Source: Planctomycetota bacterium (GTDB taxonomy: Bacteria > Planctomycetota > SZUA-567 > H5-PLA8). Taken from it: a stretch of DNA of 64,000 nucleotides. Positions 7,640-16,259 of this stretch are shown here, piece after piece. The stretch lies in NCBI GenBank assembly GCA_023150555.1, contig JAKLKQ010000007.1, positions 1-64,000 of the forward strand, written 5' to 3'. Made by a program: the position numbers and the translations under genes. The notes beneath the pieces are model-generated. The model saw only the letters and a list, made by a program, of their open reading frames with translations. It did no database searches and was not told the DNA's origin. Numbering within the stretch: position 1 is the first letter of the stretch; each line of letters opens with the position of its first letter.

Positions 7640-9748
7640 TTGAGCCCATCCTCCAACGAAGACCGCACGCTGTTGCGCCACGCCGGGCTTCCGTTCTTCT
7701 TCCGGCACACGCCGGCGCTGGCACTGCGCCGCGGGGCCTTCTGGCTGGGCTTTGCGTTGGTGGCGGTCGTTACCTCGGTGGACCTGCTGCTGATGCCGTA
7801 TCCGCGGGGCACGCTGGCCGCCAACCTGCGCGGGCTGGTCTTCGACCGCCCAGGCTTCCGGGATTTCGAGGAAGGCCTGCGCGCGATCTTCGACCAGTAC
7901 TTCGTCGCGGCCCTGATCCTGTCGGGCATCGTTTCACCGTTGTACGCGACGTATTCGATGGCAATGGAACGCGTGGGCGGCACGATCGAGTTCCTGCGCC
8001 TGTCCCCCATGTCCACCCTTAGCGTGGTGCTGGGCAAGATGTTCGCGCCGGCGTACATGTTGCAGCTGTTCTCGGGCGGGCTGCTATTCCTGGGCACGGT
8101 TTTCGGAATCGCCGGCGGGCACGCGCCGGGCGACGTGGCGCTGGCGCTGCTGTCGATCATAACCGCATGCCTGACGGTGCACGCGCTGGGCGGGCTGCTC
8201 GCCTGCGCGACGACCACCTTCCGCGGATTCGGCGCGGTGATGAGCCTGGTCGGCCTGGGCATTCTGCTGTACTCATTGCCGAACTCGTTCTCCCGCACGC
8301 CGGGTCTGGGCTACCTGCAGTATGTGTCGCCCTTCTCCGCGATGAACGCGCTCTTCTGGTCCAAGGGCGCGTACAGCCGCTGGTCCGGGTACGTGCACGC
8401 TCCCGACGAGTTCCTGGGCTATGGCGGGCTGGTAGCGCCCTTCGTGCTCTGCTTCCACGGCTTGGTGGTCACGATGCTGGTCTGGGCGGCGACGCGCTGG
8501 CTCGACCACCCCGAAGATACCGCGCTGCCGAAAAAAGCCTGGGGCTTCCTGTTGCTGAGCGCACTGGCGATGGCGCTGGGCACGGTGCCCAACAACGATG
8601 GCGGGTTGTCGGCGAATTTTTTCCGTATTGCCTCCGGAGTGGTGCCCGCGGGCGGCGGGGAAGGCTTCTTCACCCCCAGCGTCCTGTGGCAGTACGCCAC
8701 GGTGATCTTTCTGGTGCTGGGCGTTGCGTTGGCCATATTGGCGTCCCTGGACCACCCGCATCGCCGCGAACTGGCGCTCGAGGAAGCCTGCGAACGCCAG
8801 GGCAACCGGACACAGGGCTCGCTGCAGCCCTGGCGGCGCTTGGCCCATGGGCTCTTCGTGTCCACCTTCGCCGCGGTTGTGGTCGCGGTGAGCTTCGGAT
8901 TTTTCCACCGCTACGGCCAAGTGGGCAAGTCCTATGCCGCGACGACGGTGGCCCTGGGCACGGCCCTGGTCTTTTGGGTCGTGTTCTTCGCGTCCCTGGC
9001 CATCGAGTGTTCCTGGATCCGATTCCGTGCATCGGGCGGCCGTGCCGCCGCCGCCGCCGTAGCGGTGAGCTTGCTGCTGACGTCCGTCGGCGTGCCCATC
9101 GTGAACGTCGCCCAGGCGAACAATGAGTGGAGACGGGCCAGGCAGATGCGGAACAAGAGTTGGGTCGCCGAGGCCAAGGTACTGGCGCTGGAGCCCCAGA
9201 TCGCGGCGCTGGAAGCCCTACCGCCGGATCAGGTCGTCGGGCAAGCGCCGGTCTCGCCTTCGGCAGTTGCGCCGGTCATTACCCGCCAGACCGGCACCAA
9301 CGGCATGACGGTGTTCGTGCAGGCTCCGGCTACTCCGCAGCCGATAACGGTGGCCCAGCAGCTCGCGGAGTTCAAGGAGGCACATCGCAACCAGAAGAGA
9401 ATCTACGGCCGGCAGATGGCGGACCTGGTGTCGAACGAGGCCTTGGCCCCTTACGTTGCGGACATGACTTCGCAGAAGGCGCTGGCTCATCTCGACGCGG
9501 AGTTTTCCGACGCGCCGCTGGCCATCATCTGGCGCTACCACCGCGGCCGTTTTCTCTGGTACCCCATCGGCCTGGTGGCGGTCTGCGCGCTGATCTTCTT
9601 CCTCCGTGCGTGGACCTATCGCGGGATCGAGCAGGAGGCTCGCACGGCGATGGCGGCGGTCGAAGCGCCAGATGCCCGCTGGGCGCCAGCGCCCCCTCGA
9701 CGGGCGGCGACGACGCACCGCCGAGGGAACCTGCTTGACGTGGGATGA
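7640..9748 (+). CDS. ABC-2-like membrane permease, copy 2 of a duplicated pair
   Basis: This 702-residue protein has exactly the same length as the preceding gene and is clearly its paralogue: both begin with a TLLRH block, then LALRRGAFWLGF, GGTIEFL and LSPMSTLSVVLGKMFAPAY at matching positions, and both end in a hydrophilic domain plus a last helix. The start is a TTG at 7640, supported by alignment with copy 1; an AGGGGA run lies upstream. The gap to copy 1 is 28 bp. The extramembrane domains (about residues 490-620) differ most, suggesting the copies form an asymmetric heterodimer with one shared ATPase. Confidence 0.75.
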   Translation: MSPSSNEDRTLLRHAGLPFFFRHTPALALRRGAFWLGFALVAVVTSVDLLLMPYPRGTLAANLRGLVFDRPGFRDFEEGLRAIFDQYFVAALILSGIVSPLYATYSMAMERVGGTIEFLRLSPMSTLSVVLGKMFAPAYMLQLFSGGLLFLGTVFGIAGGHAPGDVALALLSIITACLTVHALGGLLACATTTFRGFGAVMSLVGLGILLYSLPNSFSRTPGLGYLQYVSPFSAMNALFWSKGAYSRWSGYVHAPDEFLGYGGLVAPFVLCFHGLVVTMLVWAATRWLDHPEDTALPKKAWGFLLLSALAMALGTVPNNDGGLSANFFRIASGVVPAGGGEGFFTPSVLWQYATVIFLVLGVALAILASLDHPHRRELALEEACERQGNRTQGSLQPWRRLAHGLFVSTFAAVVVAVSFGFFHRYGQVGKSYAATTVALGTALVFWVVFFASLAIECSWIRFRASGGRAAAAAVAVSLLLTSVGVPIVNVAQANNEWRRARQMRNKSWVAEAKVLALEPQIAALEALPPDQVVGQAPVSPSAVAPVITRQTGTNGMTVFVQAPATPQPITVAQQLAEFKEAHRNQKRIYGRQMADLVSNEALAPYVADMTSQKALAHLDAEFSDAPLAIIWRYHRGRFLWYPIGLVAVCALIFFLRAWTYRGIEQEARTAMAAVEAPDARWAPAPPRRAATTHRRGNLLDVG

Positions 9749-9805
9749 GGAGCTACTGAGTCAGGGATAAATCCGAATTCAGAAATTCGCAAACCGAGAT
9801 TGGAA

Positions 9806-11452
9806 TCAGTCGCCTTCGCGGAAGCGCTGGGCGATGGGGATACGGCGCCCCACGCCGAAGGCCTTGGCGCTGATCTTCAGGCCCGGAGCGGCTTGGCGGC
9901 GCTTGTACTCGCTATAGTCCACAAGCCGCGCAACGCGGCGCACGGTGTCGAAGTCGAACCCCATGGCCGCAATCTGTTCGACGCCGCGCCCCTCCTCGAC
10001 GTAGGCCTTCAAAATCTTGTCGAGCAGGTCGTAGGGCGGCAGGCTGTCCTGGTCGGTCTGGTTCTCGCGCAGTTCGGCGGATGGCGCGCGCGTAATGCAG
10101 TTCTCGGGGATCGGAGCCGTGATCGCGGTTTGGTTGATGTGGCGGGAGAGGTCGTAGACCGTCGTCTTGTACACGTCGCTGATGGCCGCCAGGCCCCCGC
10201 ACATGTCGCCGTAGAGCGTGCAATATCCGGTGGCGAGCTCCGACTTGTTGCCGGTGGTCAGCAGCAGGTGCCCGAACTTGTTGGAAAGCGCCATCAGCAG
10301 CATGCCGCGGATGCGCGCCTGCATGTTCTCCTCGGTGGTGTCCTCCGGGCGACCGGCGAAGACCGGCCCGAGCAGTTCCTTGATCGCGCCGAAGGGTTTC
10401 TCGATGGGCAGGATGTGGAAGTCCAGGCCGAGGTTCTCGGCCATCTGCCGCGCGTCGGCCAGGCTTTCGGGCGCGTTGAAACGGCTGGGCATAGCCACGC
10501 CGATGACGTTGCTGGGGCCGAAGGCCTCGGCGGCAAGCGCGCCGACGAGCGAACTGTCGATGCCGCCACTGAGCCCCACCACGGCGCCGTCGAAGCCGCA
10601 CTTGCGGCCGTAATCGCGCATGCCCAGCACCAGTGCCTGGCGGCATTCCTCCAGGTCGGGCAGGCGGTCGGCGACGTCGCCTTCGTATTCCACGACGTCC
10701 ACGACGGCGATGGCCTCCTGGAAGGCCGGCGCGCGCCCGAAGATCTTGCCGCGGTCGTCGAACGCCATGCTGCGTCCGTCGAAGATCAGTTCGTCGTTGC
10801 CGCCCACTTGGTTGACGTACAGCACCGGCTTGCGGTGCTTGCGGGCAAGGCTGCTGAGCATCGCTTCCTTGACCGCCTGCTTGCCCATGAAGTAGGGCGA
10901 GGCGCTGATGTTGAGGATGATGTCGGCGCCTTCGGCCACGACCTCCTCTATCGGGTCGCGGTCGTACATCCGCGTCTTCCAGAAGTCCTTGTCGTTCCAG
11001 ATGTCCTCGCAGACCGTCAGGCCCCAGCGCAGGCCCTTGAAGCCGAAGACGGTGGACTCGGTGCCGGGCTCGAAGTAGCGCCGCTCGTCGAACACGTCGT
11101 ACGTAGGCAGCAGGCTCTTGCGCGCGACGGCCTTGACCTCGCCCTCGTCGATGAACGCGGCCGCGTTGTAGCAGAGGTTCCCGACGCCGTCGTAGCGCCG
11201 CGCCACGTAGCCGACCACCGAGGGGAAGCCCTTGAGCGCCTTCTTGAGCTTCTCCAGCGCTTTCTCCATCGCCTCGAGGAACGCCTGCTTCTCGAGCAGG
11301 TCTCGAGGCGGGTAGCCCATCAGCGCCAATTCGGGAAAGAGGGTCAACTCCGCGCCTTCGCCGCGTGCCTTCAGCGCCGCGCGCACCATCTTCTCGATGA
11401 TGGCGGGGAAGTCGCCTATGGTGGGGTTCAGCTGGGCCAGCGCGACGCGCAT
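9806..11452 (-). CDS. nadE: Glutamine-dependent NAD+ synthetase
   Basis: This 548-residue cytoplasmic enzyme amidates nicotinic acid adenine dinucleotide to NAD+, using ammonia released from glutamine. The N-terminal nitrilase-fold glutaminase domain (about 1-260) shows the triad Glu41 (FPELALMGY), Lys112 and Cys148 (TVCEDIW). The C-terminal ATP-pyrophosphatase domain has the P-loop SGGIDS at 295-300. The length is that of two-domain bacterial NadE. The ATG lies 2 nt after the stop of the upstream gene, with a GGAAGGAAG site inside that gene's end, so the two are translationally coupled. Confidence 0.95.
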   Translation of the reverse strand: MRVALAQLNPTIGDFPAIIEKMVRAALKARGEGAELTLFPELALMGYPPRDLLEKQAFLEAMEKALEKLKKALKGFPSVVGYVARRYDGVGNLCYNAAAFIDEGEVKAVARKSLLPTYDVFDERRYFEPGTESTVFGFKGLRWGLTVCEDIWNDKDFWKTRMYDRDPIEEVVAEGADIILNISASPYFMGKQAVKEAMLSSLARKHRKPVLYVNQVGGNDELIFDGRSMAFDDRGKIFGRAPAFQEAIAVVDVVEYEGDVADRLPDLEECRQALVLGMRDYGRKCGFDGAVVGLSGGIDSSLVGALAAEAFGPSNVIGVAMPSRFNAPESLADARQMAENLGLDFHILPIEKPFGAIKELLGPVFAGRPEDTTEENMQARIRGMLLMALSNKFGHLLLTTGNKSELATGYCTLYGDMCGGLAAISDVYKTTVYDLSRHINQTAITAPIPENCITRAPSAELRENQTDQDSLPPYDLLDKILKAYVEEGRGVEQIAAMGFDFDTVRRVARLVDYSEYKRRQAAPGLKISAKAFGVGRRIPIAQRFREGD

Positions 11453-11454
11453 GC

Positions 11455-12174
11455 TCAGGTCTTCCTTCCCGAGGGGGCCTTGTTGTCGTCGCCGCCGGTG
11501 CTGGCCTGGCGTCCGGAGCGCTCCAGTCGTTTTTTCATTTGAGTGATCTGGATCAGGACTTCGTCGGTGGGCGCGAAGCGCACACCGCGCCCCAGCAGCT
11601 CGCCACGGACCTTCGCGGCCTCGGCGGGATCCCGCACGACCACCGCGTCCTCGATGATGGTGACCTCGTAGCCCATGATGCGCGCACTCAGCGCCGTGGC
11701 GCGCAGGTCGTGCTCCAGCGTCGCGCCGTAGAAGTACAGCTGCTTGGGGTTCAGGTCGCGCAGCAGCTCGCGCAGCGCCGGGTTCGAGAAGAGGTCGAAC
11801 TGGGTCTTTTCCAGCAGGAGCTGGCCGCCGAAGGCGCGCAGGTCGCGCAGGTTCGGCCAGGGGCGGCGCTTGCCGTGCGCCGGGATCAGCGCCGCGCTGC
11901 GCACGAAGGTCTCGCGGATCTTCTTGTGGCCTTCGCTGCCGGCCAGGGCGTGGGGCGGCAGGCCGTGCGCGGCGAATTCGGGGTCGTTGGCCGCGTGGGC
12001 ATCGGCGGCGGCGATGTCGACCAGTTTCTCGCGGCGGGAATAGTCGGCCAGTTCGCCGATGCGCCCCTTGATCCGGTCGATGTCAGCGCCGGCCATGGGG
12101 GCGCCGGGCGTCAGAAAATCGTTCAGGGTGTTGATGTCGAGGAAGAGAAAGGGAAGGGACGGAGGGGCGGCCAT
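11455..12174 (-). CDS. Isochorismatase-fold protein lacking the catalytic cysteine
   Basis: This 239-residue protein keeps the outline of the nicotinamidase/isochorismatase family: a first-strand Asp13 (FLFLDINTLNDF), Lys123 (LLLEKTQF) and a late block GATLEHDLRATALSA. That block aligns with the family's G-x-A-T-D-x-C-V-x-x-T-A motif, but Asp156 stands where the nucleophilic Cys should be, and the protein contains no cysteine at all. It sits directly before nadE, where a nicotinamidase would make sense in the NAD salvage pathway. It is therefore either a non-catalytic relative, perhaps regulatory, or an enzyme with altered chemistry. I chose the ATG at 12174; a TTG at 12195 is possible. Confidence 0.7.
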   Translation of the reverse strand: MAAPPSLPFLFLDINTLNDFLTPGAPMAGADIDRIKGRIGELADYSRREKLVDIAAADAHAANDPEFAAHGLPPHALAGSEGHKKIRETFVRSAALIPAHGKRRPWPNLRDLRAFGGQLLLEKTQFDLFSNPALRELLRDLNPKQLYFYGATLEHDLRATALSARIMGYEVTIIEDAVVVRDPAEAAKVRGELLGRGVRFAPTDEVLIQITQMKKRLERSGRQASTGGDDNKAPSGRKT

Positions 12175-12200
12175 GAGCGAATCCCGATGGGACAAGGCCC

Positions 12201-12232
12201 GCGCCCGGGCGCCGTCAGGAGCGCCCGGGCGC
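12201..12232. repeat. Repeated 12-bp GC palindrome between clpP and the next gene
   Basis: The self-complementary 12-mer GCGCCCGGGCGC occurs at 12201-12212 and 12221-12232, so the two copies can also pair with each other in a long GC hairpin. It lies about 10 nt after the clpP stop and has no U-tract, so it may stabilise the clpP mRNA end or attenuate read-through rather than act as a classical terminator. Confidence 0.45.
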
Positions 12233-12243
12233 GCGAAGCCTGC

Positions 12244-12870
12244 TTACGCCATCTCCTTGCGCTCGCGGACGATCTTGTCCACCAGCCCGTATTTCTTGCT
12301 CTCTTCGGCGTCCAGCCAGAAGTCGCGGTTGGAATCCTTCATGACCTTGTCGGCGTCGGAGTTCACTTCCATGGCTACGACTTCGGCGTACTTCTGCCGG
12401 GTGCGCAGGATCTCCTTGGCGGTGATCTCCATGTCGCTGGCCGACGCGATGCCCGTGCTGGTGCTGGGCTGGTGCAGCAGGAAGCGCGAATGCGGCAGCA
12501 TGAAGCGCTGGCCTTTGTCGCCGCCCAGCGAGATCAGCACCGCCGCCGAGGCGCTCATGCCGGCTACCAGCGTCCGGACGGGGCACTGGATGAACTTCAG
12601 GAGGTCGTAGATCGCGAAGCCCGCATCGGCCGAGCCGCCCGGGCTGTTGACCACCAGCGTGATGGGCGCCTCGGGGTTGTCGTGTTCGAGGAAGAACAGC
12701 CGCGAGGAGACGTTGCGGAACATCTTGTCCGAGACGGGCCCTTCGACCAGGATCGTGCGGCTTTCCAGCATGCGCCGTTCGATCAGGTCGCCGCCGCCGC
12801 CCTTCTTTTCCTTGTCCTTGCCCTCGCCGTCGTCTTCCAGGCGCAGGTCCTGCTCCGTCGGTGCGCTCAC
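12244..12870 (-). CDS. clpP: ATP-dependent Clp protease proteolytic subunit-like serine peptidase
   Basis: This 208-residue protein fits the ClpP peptidase, which forms the barrel that degrades proteins fed by Clp ATPases. The triad is visible as Ser108 (GMSAS), His133 (RFLLHQP) and Asp183 (NRDFWLDAEE), with spacings close to those of E. coli ClpP. The N-terminus has a hydrophilic Asp/Glu/Lys/Gly-rich stretch of about 30 residues before the core, longer than usual. I chose the GTG at 12870 because AAGGAG lies 6 nt upstream; an ATG at 12906 would need an almost leaderless mRNA from the promoter found there. No clpX or tig gene is adjacent. Confidence 0.85.
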   Translation of the reverse strand: MSAPTEQDLRLEDDGEGKDKEKKGGGGDLIERRMLESRTILVEGPVSDKMFRNVSSRLFFLEHDNPEAPITLVVNSPGGSADAGFAIYDLLKFIQCPVRTLVAGMSASAAVLISLGGDKGQRFMLPHSRFLLHQPSTSTGIASASDMEITAKEILRTRQKYAEVVAMEVNSDADKVMKDSNRDFWLDAEESKKYGLVDKIVRERKEMA

Positions 12871-12913
12871 GAGCCGCTCCTTGCCGGGGTCTAAGGGAAA
12901 CGCCATTGAGGGG

Positions 12914-12941
12914 ATTCTAGACGCTGCCCGCTCTCGGGCAA
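12914..12941 (-). promoter_or_regulatory. Sigma-70-type promoter for clpP
   Basis: On the minus strand a TTGCCC (-35, 12936-12941) and a TAGAAT (-10, 12914-12919) are separated by 16 bp. Transcription would begin near 12907, giving a leader of about 37 nt to the GTG start of clpP. TAGAAT matches five of six consensus bases. Confidence 0.5.
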
Positions 12942-12989
12942 GGGTAGGTCGCTCCTTTATGGCGCCCTGGACTCGGGTAAGCTAGGGGC

Positions 12990-13289
12990 ATGGCCGAACC
13001 GGGCTTTTTCGAGAACCTCGCCGACCGCTGGTACCTGTTCTGGAACACCAGCGTGCGCGTGCGTGTCTGGGCAGCGGATGGCACGCAGCATGCTCGAGCG
13101 CAGGGGTACCTGCGCGTAACGCCGCCCGAACGGCTGCGCCGCGCGGTGCTGGAGCGGGATCCGCCCGGGCCGGGCCGAGTGGACTTCAAGTACGATCTCG
13201 TCGATGGCTGGCGCATCCGCGGCTACGGCGCTCTGGCCGACCCCGAGTTCCTGCAGCACCTGCGCAATGTGGTCGTAAACGATCTGTAG
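12990..13289 (+). CDS. Small conserved-looking hypothetical protein
   Basis: This is a 99-residue soluble protein with no signal peptide or membrane segment and no recognised motif. It is rich in Trp, Arg and Asp/Glu, with a charged, partly beta-like pattern (FWNTSVRVRVWAADG). It is divergent from clpP and convergent with the next gene, ending 5 bp before it. An AGGGG run sits only 2 nt before the ATG, so the initiation signal is not ideal. I do not recognise the family. Confidence 0.5.
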   Translation: MAEPGFFENLADRWYLFWNTSVRVRVWAADGTQHARAQGYLRVTPPERLRRAVLERDPPGPGRVDFKYDLVDGWRIRGYGALADPEFLQHLRNVVVNDL

Positions 13290-13294
13290 CGGGC

Positions 13295-13864
13295 TCAGCG
13301 CCGGCGGTAATCCGCAGTCGCCTGCTGGCGTGGGTAGGTGCTCGAGGCGGTCATGGAGCTGGCCGGTTGCGGAACGTCGGTGCGGGCGCTCTGCGGCGCG
13401 GTCTGGGCGAACGGCCCCGGCGGCGCGGGCAGGCGCTTGGGTGCCTGGGCAAAGGGATCGCCCTTGCCTTCGGCGATGCGGCGCTTGCGCCAGGCTTCCA
13501 GGTCGAGCATCTCGCCGGGCTCCAGCCAGCCCAGCTTCGCCCGGGCGGCCATCTCCCAGGACGACTTGGCGCCGGACTTCAGGAGCCCCAGTTCGCGGCG
13601 CAGGCGGTCCAGTTCCGCCTGTTCGGCGCGCACCTGGGCCTGCAGGACCTGCTCCCGGGCCTCCAGCATTGCGTTGCGTTGGCGTTGCGGTTGGAAAAGC
13701 ATGAAGTACCATGCCGCGCCCAGTGCCGTTACGACGAGCCAGAACGCCGCGTCGTGCCAGCCGATGCGGTCGTGCTGCTCGGGCGAGGAGGCCAAGCCGC
13801 CGCAGCGGAACAGCTGCGTGGTCAGGCGATAGAGCTTCTGGGACAGGTGCGGCTTGAAGGACAT
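13295..13864 (-). CDS. FtsB/DivIC-like single-span coiled-coil protein
   Basis: This 189-residue protein has one membrane segment (about 37-58, AAFWLVVTALGAAWYFML) followed by a coiled coil (about 60-95, Leu- and Glu-rich) and a Pro/Ala-rich tail of about 50 residues. That layout resembles septum-formation initiator proteins (FtsB/DivIC), which join FtsL and FtsQ at the division site, but the long disordered tail is unusual and no dcw-cluster gene is nearby. The ATG at 13864 follows a G-rich run; longer upstream frames overlap der and were discarded. A structural protein of other function is possible. Confidence 0.55.
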   Translation of the reverse strand: MSFKPHLSQKLYRLTTQLFRCGGLASSPEQHDRIGWHDAAFWLVVTALGAAWYFMLFQPQRQRNAMLEAREQVLQAQVRAEQAELDRLRRELGLLKSGAKSSWEMAARAKLGWLEPGEMLDLEAWRKRRIAEGKGDPFAQAPKRLPAPPGPFAQTAPQSARTDVPQPASSMTASSTYPRQQATADYRRR

Positions 13865-14003
13865 GGCGCCCCCCCGGGACCGGCCAGCCGGTTGGCTCGT
13901 AGTATCGTCCGTTGGGACGGGCGCCTTGAACCCAACTCGCGGTCCGCGCCGCGCCCGGGTAGGATCTGGCGGCGAACGCCGTTCGAAATAAGGGGTATCC
14001 GCC

Positions 14004-15518
14004 GTGAGAAAGGTCCGCAAGGCCCCGCAGCGCAATTCCGCTCATCCGGGGAAGAAGGTCAAGGCCGCCCGCGTCGCGCGCAGGGCGAAGAAGGAGGAGG
14101 CGTCCGCTTCGGACGAACCCCAGGCCATCGCCAAGCTGGTGGCCAGCCCCGAATCGTCGGCCCCGCGAAAGGGCGCCGCGCCGGGCCTGCTGGACCCGAA
14201 GTTCCCCACCGTCGCGCTGGTGGGGCGCCCGAACGTCGGGAAATCGAGCCTCTTCAACGCGCTGCTGAAGGAAGAGATATCCATCACCGACGCGCGCGCC
14301 GGGACCACCCGCGACCGCGTGCTGCATCCGATCCGCTTCGCCGGACGTCCCTGCGACCTGCTCGACACGGGCGGCATCGGCATCGTCGACCAGCAGGACC
14401 TGAGCGAACTGATCGAGGCGCAGATTGACGCGGCCGTCGCCACCGCGACGGTGCTGGCGCTGGTGGTCGACGCAAAGGAAGGCCTGACGCCGCCGGACCG
14501 CAAGATCGCCGAGCGCCTGCGCATGCTGGGCCGCCCCGTGGTGGTGGTCGCGAACAAAGCCGAGGGCCGCGAGGCGGCGATGACCGTCGGCGAGTTTTCC
14601 GCGCTGGGCTTTGAACCGGTCATTTCCACCAGCGCGCTGCACCGCCTGGGGCTCGAGGATCTGGAGCACGCCCTGGCGGCGCACCTGCCGGAGAGCGACG
14701 AAGGCTTCGAAGACTGGGCCGGATGGCCGAAGATCGCCGTCGTCGGGCGCCGCAACGTGGGCAAGAGCACCTTCGTCAACGCCCTGACGCGCCAGCAGCG
14801 CACCATCGTCTCCGACGTGGCGGGCACCACGCGCGATGCCGTCGACCTGCCGCTGCAGAAGGACAACCGCCGTTTCGTGCTGATCGACACCGCCGGCTTG
14901 CGGCGCATTAAAGAGCCGCACGGGCCGGTGGAGTTCTTCGCGCAGGTCCGCACCGAACGCGCCATCCGCCGCGCCGACGTGGTGATGCTTATGATCGAGG
15001 CGAAGGGCGGCATCAGCACCACCGACCGCAAGGCCGCCGACCAGATTGCCGACGAGCACAAGCCCTGCGTGATCGTCGTCAATAAATGGGATACCGCGGA
15101 ATCCGATGTGAGCACCGGAGAGTACGCCGAGTACGTCGGCGGGCGTCTGGGCGAGATGCGCCGCGCGCCGGTGTGCTTCACGACGGCCAAGGAGGCGCGC
15201 CGCTGCTGGCAGACGATCGACGTGGCCCTGGAACTGTACGACATGGCTCGCAGCCAGGTCCCCACGCCCAAGCTGAACCAGGCCATCGAACGCGCCGAAC
15301 GCGAACACGAGCCGCCCGCGCGCAAGGGCTGCAAGCCGCGGTTGCTGTACGGCGTGCAGGTGGGCGTCGGCCCGCCGACCTTCGTGATCTACTGCCGCCA
15401 CTCGGACAAGATCGACGAGAAGTACAAGCGCTACCTGCAGGCCCGGTTGTGCAGCTTCTTGGGCCTGGAGGAGATCCCGCTGCGCCTGTTCCTGCGCGAC
15501 GCGGGGCGCAAGAGGTAG
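14004..15518 (+). CDS. der: Ribosome biogenesis GTPase Der (EngA)
   Basis: This 504-residue protein has two GTPase domains in tandem, the hallmark of Der, which acts in assembly of the 50S subunit. The first P-loop is GRPNVGKSS (74-82), followed by a DTGG block; the second is GRRNVGKST (about 248-256), followed by DTAG and a guanine-specificity NKWD. The C-terminal KH-like domain fills about 400-504. Unlike most Der proteins it begins with about 65 residues of Lys/Arg-rich, low-complexity sequence, which might bind RNA. It starts at a GTG with AAGGGG upstream; the extension means a later start cannot be excluded. Confidence 0.93.
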   Translation: MRKVRKAPQRNSAHPGKKVKAARVARRAKKEEASASDEPQAIAKLVASPESSAPRKGAAPGLLDPKFPTVALVGRPNVGKSSLFNALLKEEISITDARAGTTRDRVLHPIRFAGRPCDLLDTGGIGIVDQQDLSELIEAQIDAAVATATVLALVVDAKEGLTPPDRKIAERLRMLGRPVVVVANKAEGREAAMTVGEFSALGFEPVISTSALHRLGLEDLEHALAAHLPESDEGFEDWAGWPKIAVVGRRNVGKSTFVNALTRQQRTIVSDVAGTTRDAVDLPLQKDNRRFVLIDTAGLRRIKEPHGPVEFFAQVRTERAIRRADVVMLMIEAKGGISTTDRKAADQIADEHKPCVIVVNKWDTAESDVSTGEYAEYVGGRLGEMRRAPVCFTTAKEARRCWQTIDVALELYDMARSQVPTPKLNQAIERAEREHEPPARKGCKPRLLYGVQVGVGPPTFVIYCRHSDKIDEKYKRYLQARLCSFLGLEEIPLRLFLRDAGRKR

Positions 15519-15543
15519 CTCCCCACGGACGCCAAGCAGCCTC

Positions 15544-15600
15544 TTGACGGGCAGGAAGGTTGCGGTTATGTTCACTTTATGAACGTTTTAATTGAACGTT
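15544..15600 (+). promoter_or_regulatory. Promoter with operator-like repeats heading the polysaccharide operon
   Basis: TTGACG (15544-15549) and TATGTT (15567-15572) are 17 bp apart, a good sigma-70 arrangement. Overlapping and following the -10 are TTCACTTTATGAA (15571-15583, an interrupted inverted repeat) and two copies of GAACGTT (15581-15587 and 15594-15600), 13 bp apart. These sit where a repressor would block the start of transcription. The first downstream gene encodes a winged-helix regulator, so autoregulation is likely. Confidence 0.55.
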
Positions 15601-15632
15601 CGGGGTGAGCGTACTGCGCGCCGGAGCCGCCC

Positions 15633-16259
15633 ATGAAGTCCCAAGATTTGAAGGAACTCCAGCTCGTGCAGGTGCTCTCCGAAGAGGAGGGGCTCACCCA
15701 GCGCGACATCTTCCTGCGCCTGAACATGGCGCAGGGGCTGGTCAACCGTTACCTCAAGCGCCTTGCGCGCAAAGGTTGGATCAAGCTCACCACCGCGCCC
15801 CCCAAGCGCATGCTCTACCTGCTCACGCCGAAGGGCTTGGCCGAAAAGACGCGCCTCACCTACGAGTTCGTCGCTTTCACGTATCGCCTCTTTCGTGAGG
15901 CCCACCGCGACGCCAGCAACACGCTCCACCGCCTCGCGCGCCGAGAGAAGGTCCGCCGCATCGTCTTCTACGGCGCCGAACCCGTCGCGGAAGTGGCCGC
16001 GATGTCGCTGAAGGAGAACCGCATCGAACTGGTGGCCTTTGCCGACGAGGACGCCAAGGGCACGACGATGCTCGGCAAGAAGGTCGTCGGCATCGACGAT
16101 CTGGACGCGTTGTCGTTCGACGCGATCCTGTTCGTGAAGCACAGCCGCCGGGACGACGCGATTCTGCTGCGGCTGCTGGCGACCAAGGGCCGTACAGTGA
16201 ACCTTTTTGATGAAGGCGACGCGGCGCCAGAGGGCAAGGCGAAGGGGAAGCGCTCGTGA
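15633..16259 (+). CDS. Winged-helix regulator with C-terminal Rossmann-like sensor domain
   Basis: This 208-residue protein has an N-terminal winged helix (about 5-75; helix-turn-helix in LTQRDIFLRLNMAQGLVNRY, wing near KLTTAPPKRMLYLL) like the MarR-type regulators found at the head of exopolysaccharide clusters. Residues about 105-195 form a nucleotide-sugar or CoA-binding-like alpha/beta domain (RRIVFYGAEPVAEVAA, then a segment ending in FDAILF), which may sense a sugar nucleotide or redox state. It is the first gene of an operon whose remaining members export and decorate a polysaccharide, and the next gene overlaps it by 4 nt. Ligand and targets are inferred only. Confidence 0.75.
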   Translation: MKSQDLKELQLVQVLSEEEGLTQRDIFLRLNMAQGLVNRYLKRLARKGWIKLTTAPPKRMLYLLTPKGLAEKTRLTYEFVAFTYRLFREAHRDASNTLHRLARREKVRRIVFYGAEPVAEVAAMSLKENRIELVAFADEDAKGTTMLGKKVVGIDDLDALSFDAILFVKHSRRDDAILLRLLATKGRTVNLFDEGDAAPEGKAKGKRS

